Positions 7,201 to 11,637 of a stretch of 11,637 nt of DNA are shown piece by piece. A program made the position numbers and the translations under genes. Source of the DNA: JANOXC01 sp031418215 (GTDB lineage: Bacteria > Bacteroidota > Bacteroidia > AKYH767-A > OLB10); assembly GCA_031418215.1 (NCBI GenBank), contig JANOXC010000033.1, positions 1-11,637 on the forward strand, given 5' to 3'. Numbering within the stretch: position 1 is the stretch's first letter; every line of letters starts with the position of its first letter. The notes under the pieces are model-generated. The model was not told the DNA's origin and ran no database searches. It saw only the letters and a program-made list of their open reading frames with translations.

Positions 7201-10200
7201 ATAGCCTTAAGTTGTCAAATACTTCTACAATTGCCACAGGTACCATTCGGTTTATTGGCGATGCCAGTAACAATACCATTACCAATTGCACCATTGAAGG
7301 ATCGGCTAGTTCCTCAACAACCAGCAGTGTTGTAGTATTCAGTACCGGTATTAGTACCGGTAATGATAACAATACCATTAGTTCTTGCAACATTACTGCC
7401 GCAGGTAGCAACCTTCCCTCCAATGGTATCTTTTCGCTGGGCACTAGTGCCGCAATCGAAAACAATGGCAATATTATTAACGGCAATAATATCAGTGACT
7501 ATTTTAGTGCAACACTAGCTACTTCGGGAATTAACCTAAGTGCTACGGGTAATTCAGCATGGACAATTACCAATAACAAATTTTTTCAAACCGCCACCCG
7601 TTTATATACAGGTGCACAAATCCACACAGGAATTACTATTGGAACCGGCAGCGGATATACCATTAACAACAACATCATTGGTTTTGCTGATGCCAGTGGT
7701 GCCGGTACAACCAATTTAGTTGGCAATACTGTTGCCCTCACCGGCACTTTCCCAAATGCCTATACAACTACAGGTACTGCCAATGCCACGAGGTACATTG
7801 GTATTAACTGCGCTTTTACTGCAGGAGGAGTTGTTTCCGCTATTCAGAATAATACCATTGCGGGTTTTGCATTATACACAAGCAGTGGTGCATCAACAAC
7901 GAACGGTATTTGGTGTGGCATAGCCGTTACTGCTGGAAATGCAAATATTGGAACTGTTTCCGGTAATAAAATTGGCTCCACTACGGGAACAGGATCCATT
8001 TATGCAGTTTCTACCGCAAGCGGCGCCATGGTGGCAGGCATTTATGCCAGCAGCACGGGCACTGTTGCTATTCAAAACAATACCATCGGGGCCATTGATG
8101 CAATGGGAACTACAGCATCAATATGTGGTTCAATTAACGGGATCAATTGTGCCGGAACTGCAGGTAATTTTACCATTTCCGGCAATACGATTGGCAACAG
8201 TACAAATCCCAATTTAAGGATGGGTAATCTTACTACTGGTGCTAATCTCTCCAGTACAGGAACAACATTTGGTGCAGCAACAGGTATTTCTGCTTTCAAT
8301 GGTATTTTAAATGCTGCTTCAGGTACTGTATCCATCGGAACGCCGGCATTAATCAACACTATTCAAAATGTTTCTCAAAATTCCGGTTCTGCTTCTGCTA
8401 CTTTTAGAGGTATCTCCACGTCTGCCGGTACCGTTTCAATTGCCAATAACGTCATCAACAATATTACTTCTGGGTCTGCCTTAACATCATTTCTTAATGG
8501 AGCAATTGCAGGACTGGGTATTTTTTTATTAGGAGGAACAAATCCGGTAATCAGTGGAAATACAATTGGTAATTTAAATTTAACAAATACCGGAACTGGT
8601 GGGTATAACATCGCAGGCATCTCTTATACAAATCCCACCACAGCAATAACTATCACCCAAAATAAAATTTTTGGGTTGAGTAATGCCAGCACCGCTGTAA
8701 CTGTTACCACTCCCGGCACTGCTTCCGGTATTTTTATCCGTGACGGGAATACAGCCAACACAACCATCAGCAATAACATGATATCATTGGGGAACGGGCA
8801 AACCACTAACTCCTCTTTTATCGGGGTATGGTGTCAGTATGGTTCATCCTCTGCAACTACCTTAAAAATTTATCATAACAGTGTTAATATTGAAGGTACA
8901 GCTGCTTCCGGTGCTCAACCCAGTTTTGGTTTATACCGTGGTGATTTATCCACCGTTGCCGCTACTACACATACTATTGACGCAAAAAATAATATTTTTT
9001 CAAATACAAGAAGTGGCGGCACAGGAAAGCATTATGCTATTGCCAATCATTATGGTGTGGTAACGGCCAGTGCAACCGGCTGGGGAGTTAATGCCTCCAA
9101 CTTTAATGTACTGAATGGAAACGCCACTACCATTGGTTACTGGACAGCCGACCAAACTATTGCAAACTGGAGAACTGCTTCTGCCAGTGATGGCTTTAGT
9201 CAATCAGGGATTACACTAACATTTGTAAATGCTGTTACTGGTGATTTGCACCTGAATATGGGCGTTGCTCCTACTGCGATTGAATCAGGTGCTCAAGTAG
9301 GATTGGGGGTGACGGTAGATTATGACAACCAAACCCGTCCGGGACCAACAGCAATTAACGGTGGTGGTATGTTACCTGATATTGGTGCTGATGAGTTTGA
9401 CGGTACTCCATCAGCAACAGATATTCAACCTCCTCAGATTACCAATATTTTACTATCAGCAGATTGTTTAGCCGGAATTTCTATTAGCAGAACATTAACA
9501 GCAACTATACAGGATGTTACAGGAGTTCCGGTTTCAGGAGGTGCCATGCCACGCGTTTATTATCGGAAAAATTACAATGGTATTTATTCATCGGTAGCAG
9601 GTACATTAGCATCAGGTAACGGTAAAAACGGCACATGGAATTTTGCAATTTCAACAAATGTGGTAGTCGCTGATACCATTTATTATTATGTAATTGCTCA
9701 GGATTTAACAGGCACACCCAATATTGCCTCTAATCCTTCAGCAGGGTTGGTAGCAACAAATGTGAATACTGTTAGCACGCATCCCACAACGCCTAATTTT
9801 TTCAGGATCAATAAAACGTTAAGCGGAATTTATCATGTTGGTGCCAGTGTAATTCCTACAAATGGATATACCACACTTACCGCTGCAATAGCTGATTATA
9901 ACAGCAGTTGTATCAGCGGCGCGGTAACCTTTATTTTAGATGATGTCAATTATCCGTCTGAAACATTTCCTATTGTAATAAATGCCAATACTACGGCTAG
10001 CGCGGTAAATACTTTAACCATTCAACCCGCAGCAGGTGTTGCCGCAGTTATAACAGGCACTTCAGGCGCTACAGCATCTGCATTAATAAAATTAAACGGA
10101 GCTGACTATGTCATTTTTGACGGATTAAATACAGCAGGTGCTAGTCTTACTATTGAAAATACCTCAGTTACCGGAGGCACAGCGGCAATCTGGCTGGCAT

Positions 10201-11637
10201 CAGCAGGCTTGGGAGCAGGTGCTGCGAATAATATCATCCGCAACTGTAATATAAAATGTGGGGTTACACAAAACACAACGGCAACCACAACCTATGGTAT
10301 TGTAATGGCGGGATCAACATTGTCAAGTACCATAACTTCCATTACAGCCGGTGATGATAATGACAACAACGCTTTTACCGGTAACACCATAACAAAGTCG
10401 ATGTATGGCATCTATACACGTGGAGGTTCAGCTACCAATGCTAATTTAGCAACATCAATTATCAATAACATTATTGGCCCTGCTGCTTTTGGTACTAATG
10501 CAATTGGAAAAGGTGGAATTGTTATTCGGGAAGAAAACGGAATAAATATAACTGGAAATGAAATCCAGTTTATCGGAGGTGACTTTGTTAATACGCCAAC
10601 AGCTGGTGTCGACAGGGTAGGCATTGCATTGGCAACTGATGCAGCTTGGCCAGCCACTTCTGTATTCGTAAAAAATGCAATCATCACAAAAAATAAAATA
10701 CATGATATCGTTGATGAAAGAACATTTTCCGCAGCAGCAATTTCCCTTGCAAATGCTGATGGATTAAATCCCACTAACAGCCTCGTTGCAAACAACTTTA
10801 TATATAATGTTAAAGCAAATGGAACATCACCTGATCAGGCTATAGGAATTGGGATGGCTTCAGGTAATGGTGATAAAGTCGTATTTAACAGCATTTACAT
10901 GACAGGCGATGTTGATGCCAATGCTTCTGCAGCAACACCTTCTACAAGCAGTTTTGGTGTTTCCATCAGTTCAGCAAGTGTTCTCAATCCGCAGGTTAAT
11001 AACAATATAATATATATGGACCTGAGTTCATCCAGCGCTCCGACATTAAAAAATGCTGCCATTAATATTCCTGCTTCCTACAGTTTGGGAACAGGTGGTT
11101 CAAATTATAATGATTTATATATATTGGGAGCCAATGCACAATCTAATATTGGTTGTGTAGGTGGTTCGGGTGGTGCTTTCAGTGCTTCAATTGCTGCGTG
11201 GAGGACTGTTTCTGGCCATGATGCTAACACGGTTAATGCTGATCCGTTATTTACTTCAGGTACCGACCTGCATATAATTTCAAATGCTACACTTGCAAAT
11301 GCGGCAACTGCAATTATCGGAGTTGCCAATGACATTGACGGGCAATTAAGAGATTGTCCTGATATTGGTGCAGATGAATTTGATTTAAGCAACTTTGTCT
11401 ATTATACAGATGCTGATCATGACGGGTATGGAGACGTAAATGCAACAGGAGTGAACTATTGCATAAATCCAGGAGTGGGTTACTCATTAAATAATGGTGA
11501 TTGCAATGATTTTGTTGCATCGATAAACCCTGCTGCCAGTGAAATTTGTGGTAATGGCATTGATGATAATTGCGATGGCATAATAGATAACAGCAATGCT
11601 TTGGCTTTTGATGGGACAAATGATTTTGTGAAAATTA
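4233..11637 (+). CDS. Giant secreted multidomain adhesin-like protein (3' partial)
   Basis: One uninterrupted frame gives 2468 residues and continues past the window. The signal peptide ends ANAYA|Q (cleavage after Ala36). ATG 4233 is preferred for its A-rich leader; ATG 4269 (Met13) would give a more ordinary signal peptide. Domains by residue: acidic linker from 54; beta-propeller about 126-800, opening with GPSNVGGRTR (126-135), with Asp-box motifs at 217, 261, 307, 361, 416 and 705 (for example STDGGSTW), and closing ATHGRGLFS; PKD domain 803-883 (WNWTFG, Y-N-T-L-G-T-F-T-V); right-handed beta-helix 1 about 890-1723, closing DIGADEFD; Ig-like spacer 1733-1860; beta-helix 2 about 1861-2384, closing DIGADEFD; MopE-type motif 2392-2452 with Cys 2410, 2424, 2439 and 2447; LamG/concanavalin-like start from 2456. 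This architecture is typical of T9SS-exported surface proteins; a C-terminal sorting domain is predicted beyond the edge. The likely role is adhesion, glycan binding or matrix formation. No catalytic site was identified. Confidence 0.9.
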   Translation, partial: MLNKIISRLFILMLTSKKSISIIFIINVLFFANAYAQNKSVNKSNQGFLKRIEKDDDEEMEGQKEDRPDLAREQEVRLTKDPALNIVPQERLQFVFDAIKQQRSQMNRGGLAPTSSAGSALWQERGPSNVGGRTRALMYDPNDVTKKKVWAGGVGGGLWYTNDITLTTPVWTNVNDFWANIAISCIAYNPNNLQEFYVGTGEGYYNADAIRGLGIWKTTDGGVAWNQLASTNNATFYNTQKIVVTSTGVYAGTSSASGVMRSTDGGSTWTSVLAGSGGAPVGDLEVGFDGTLYAAMGLVYSTDGVYRSTNGTTWTKLNTGANGFPTTGFQRIEIACAPNDANVIYALTQSDATFGIGNIYKSSDKGANWTTLNKPTDADLGIGSEFTRGQAWYDLIAAVDPLDATKLIIGGVDLFYSTNSGTSWTQISKWSNNANLNTLSCSIVHADQHAIVFQPGSSTIFLSGNDGGVFRCANVTTAGASSQFSNKNTGYNVTQYYACGINPTAGSNNFIAGAQDNGTQKFTVAGINSATTVTGGDGGYCFIDQTNGNYQISSYTSNNYTLTTNNWSSSSTISSGSTGSFINPADYDDANGILYSAYSTTQLQRISGIRSTPAAPVQFTITAMTAMASHIRVSPYATAGTTTLFVGTENGKLYKVTGAEGASPTITNITGASFSTGSISCVEIGASESDLIVTFYNYGVTSVWRTTNGGTSWSNKEGNLPDMPIRWALYNPAQLNQVMLATEVGVWSTDDISVASPVWVASNTNLANVSVDMLQIRSSDKTVIAATHGRGLFSTNYFSIPSADFTASSTVVAQGSSVTFTDASTGNPDTWNWTFGSGTPATSTLQNPVITYNTLGTFTVALTASNLNGANTNTKTNYITVFDPAAAPIEVSGTINGISPVLYLNLQSAFAAINNGIHTGVITVNIKGNSTETGSAVLNVSGTGAANYTAINMQPTGGTARTISGNIAGVLIDLNGARFVTINGLNTGSNSLKLSNTSTIATGTIRFIGDASNNTITNCTIEGSASSSTTSSVVVFSTGISTGNDNNTISSCNITAAGSNLPSNGIFSLGTSAAIENNGNIINGNNISDYFSATLATSGINLSATGNSAWTITNNKFFQTATRLYTGAQIHTGITIGTGSGYTINNNIIGFADASGAGTTNLVGNTVALTGTFPNAYTTTGTANATRYIGINCAFTAGGVVSAIQNNTIAGFALYTSSGASTTNGIWCGIAVTAGNANIGTVSGNKIGSTTGTGSIYAVSTASGAMVAGIYASSTGTVAIQNNTIGAIDAMGTTASICGSINGINCAGTAGNFTISGNTIGNSTNPNLRMGNLTTGANLSSTGTTFGAATGISAFNGILNAASGTVSIGTPALINTIQNVSQNSGSASATFRGISTSAGTVSIANNVINNITSGSALTSFLNGAIAGLGIFLLGGTNPVISGNTIGNLNLTNTGTGGYNIAGISYTNPTTAITITQNKIFGLSNASTAVTVTTPGTASGIFIRDGNTANTTISNNMISLGNGQTTNSSFIGVWCQYGSSSATTLKIYHNSVNIEGTAASGAQPSFGLYRGDLSTVAATTHTIDAKNNIFSNTRSGGTGKHYAIANHYGVVTASATGWGVNASNFNVLNGNATTIGYWTADQTIANWRTASASDGFSQSGITLTFVNAVTGDLHLNMGVAPTAIESGAQVGLGVTVDYDNQTRPGPTAINGGGMLPDIGADEFDGTPSATDIQPPQITNILLSADCLAGISISRTLTATIQDVTGVPVSGGAMPRVYYRKNYNGIYSSVAGTLASGNGKNGTWNFAISTNVVVADTIYYYVIAQDLTGTPNIASNPSAGLVATNVNTVSTHPTTPNFFRINKTLSGIYHVGASVIPTNGYTTLTAAIADYNSSCISGAVTFILDDVNYPSETFPIVINANTTASAVNTLTIQPAAGVAAVITGTSGATASALIKLNGADYVIFDGLNTAGASLTIENTSVTGGTAAIWLASAGLGAGAANNIIRNCNIKCGVTQNTTATTTYGIVMAGSTLSSTITSITAGDDNDNNAFTGNTITKSMYGIYTRGGSATNANLATSIINNIIGPAAFGTNAIGKGGIVIREENGINITGNEIQFIGGDFVNTPTAGVDRVGIALATDAAWPATSVFVKNAIITKNKIHDIVDERTFSAAAISLANADGLNPTNSLVANNFIYNVKANGTSPDQAIGIGMASGNGDKVVFNSIYMTGDVDANASAATPSTSSFGVSISSASVLNPQVNNNIIYMDLSSSSAPTLKNAAINIPASYSLGTGGSNYNDLYILGANAQSNIGCVGGSGGAFSASIAAWRTVSGHDANTVNADPLFTSGTDLHIISNATLANAATAIIGVANDIDGQLRDCPDIGADEFDLSNFVYYTDADHDGYGDVNATGVNYCINPGVGYSLNNGDCNDFVASINPAASEICGNGIDDNCDGIIDNSNALAFDGTNDFVKI

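Noticed and set aside
7073..7486. Minus-strand open frame of 137 codons
   Set aside because: It is antisense to the first beta-helix of the giant protein. The hydrophobic Leu/Val/Pro-rich translation is what the complement of Asn/Thr/Gly/Ala-rich codons gives; there is no start context or domain.
10412..10795. Minus-strand open frame of 127 codons
   Set aside because: It is antisense to the second beta-helix, whose frame is intact and recognisable, so this is a shadow.

Overview
The window looks like a Bacteroidota chromosome fragment, probably from the Chitinophagales/Sphingobacteriales side; the lineage cannot be fixed from sequence reading alone. The signs are AT-rich spacers, start codons without Shine-Dalgarno sequences, a TAnnTTTG-type -7 element, a short-lipobox lipoprotein, and a giant Ser/Thr/Asn/Gly-rich secreted protein built from modules typical of type IX secretion (T9SS) cargo. 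No tRNA, rRNA, CRISPR array, insertion sequence or phage gene was seen.

Layout. (1) Positions 2-2581, plus strand: a two-gene unit. The first gene is cut by the window start and encodes an outer-membrane beta-barrel with a D-L-N-G-N loop and beta-sandwich C-terminal domains. It is followed after 45 bp by a secreted PapD/DUF916-like immunoglobulin-fold protein. Together they resemble a divergent chaperone-usher pair, but this is inference. (2) Positions 2582-3279: a convergent spacer with a GTTTAAG heptamer array and a 14-bp-period direct repeat, then a minus-strand gene for a small lipoprotein of unknown function. (3) Positions 3280-4232: about 950 bp without a gene, containing the lipoprotein -7 element, two small inverted repeats and a paired GTTTGAA array. 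(4) Positions 4233-11637, plus strand: one uninterrupted reading frame of at least 2468 codons running off the right edge.

The giant protein reads, in order: signal peptide, acidic linker, Asp-box (BNR/sortilin-like) beta-propeller, PKD domain, right-handed beta-helix 1 ending in DIGADEFD, Ig-like spacer, right-handed beta-helix 2 ending in DIGADEFD, MopE-type Asp/Cys motif, and the start of a LamG/concanavalin-like domain. It is most likely a cell-surface or released adhesin or matrix protein exported by T9SS. Its C-terminal sorting domain, if present, lies outside the window.

All four genes encode envelope or secreted proteins, so the window is an envelope/surface locus. Nothing in it proves that the barrel/chaperone pair, the lipoprotein and the giant protein work together. 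Everything from 4233 onward is one gene; small open frames in other frames there are shadows.
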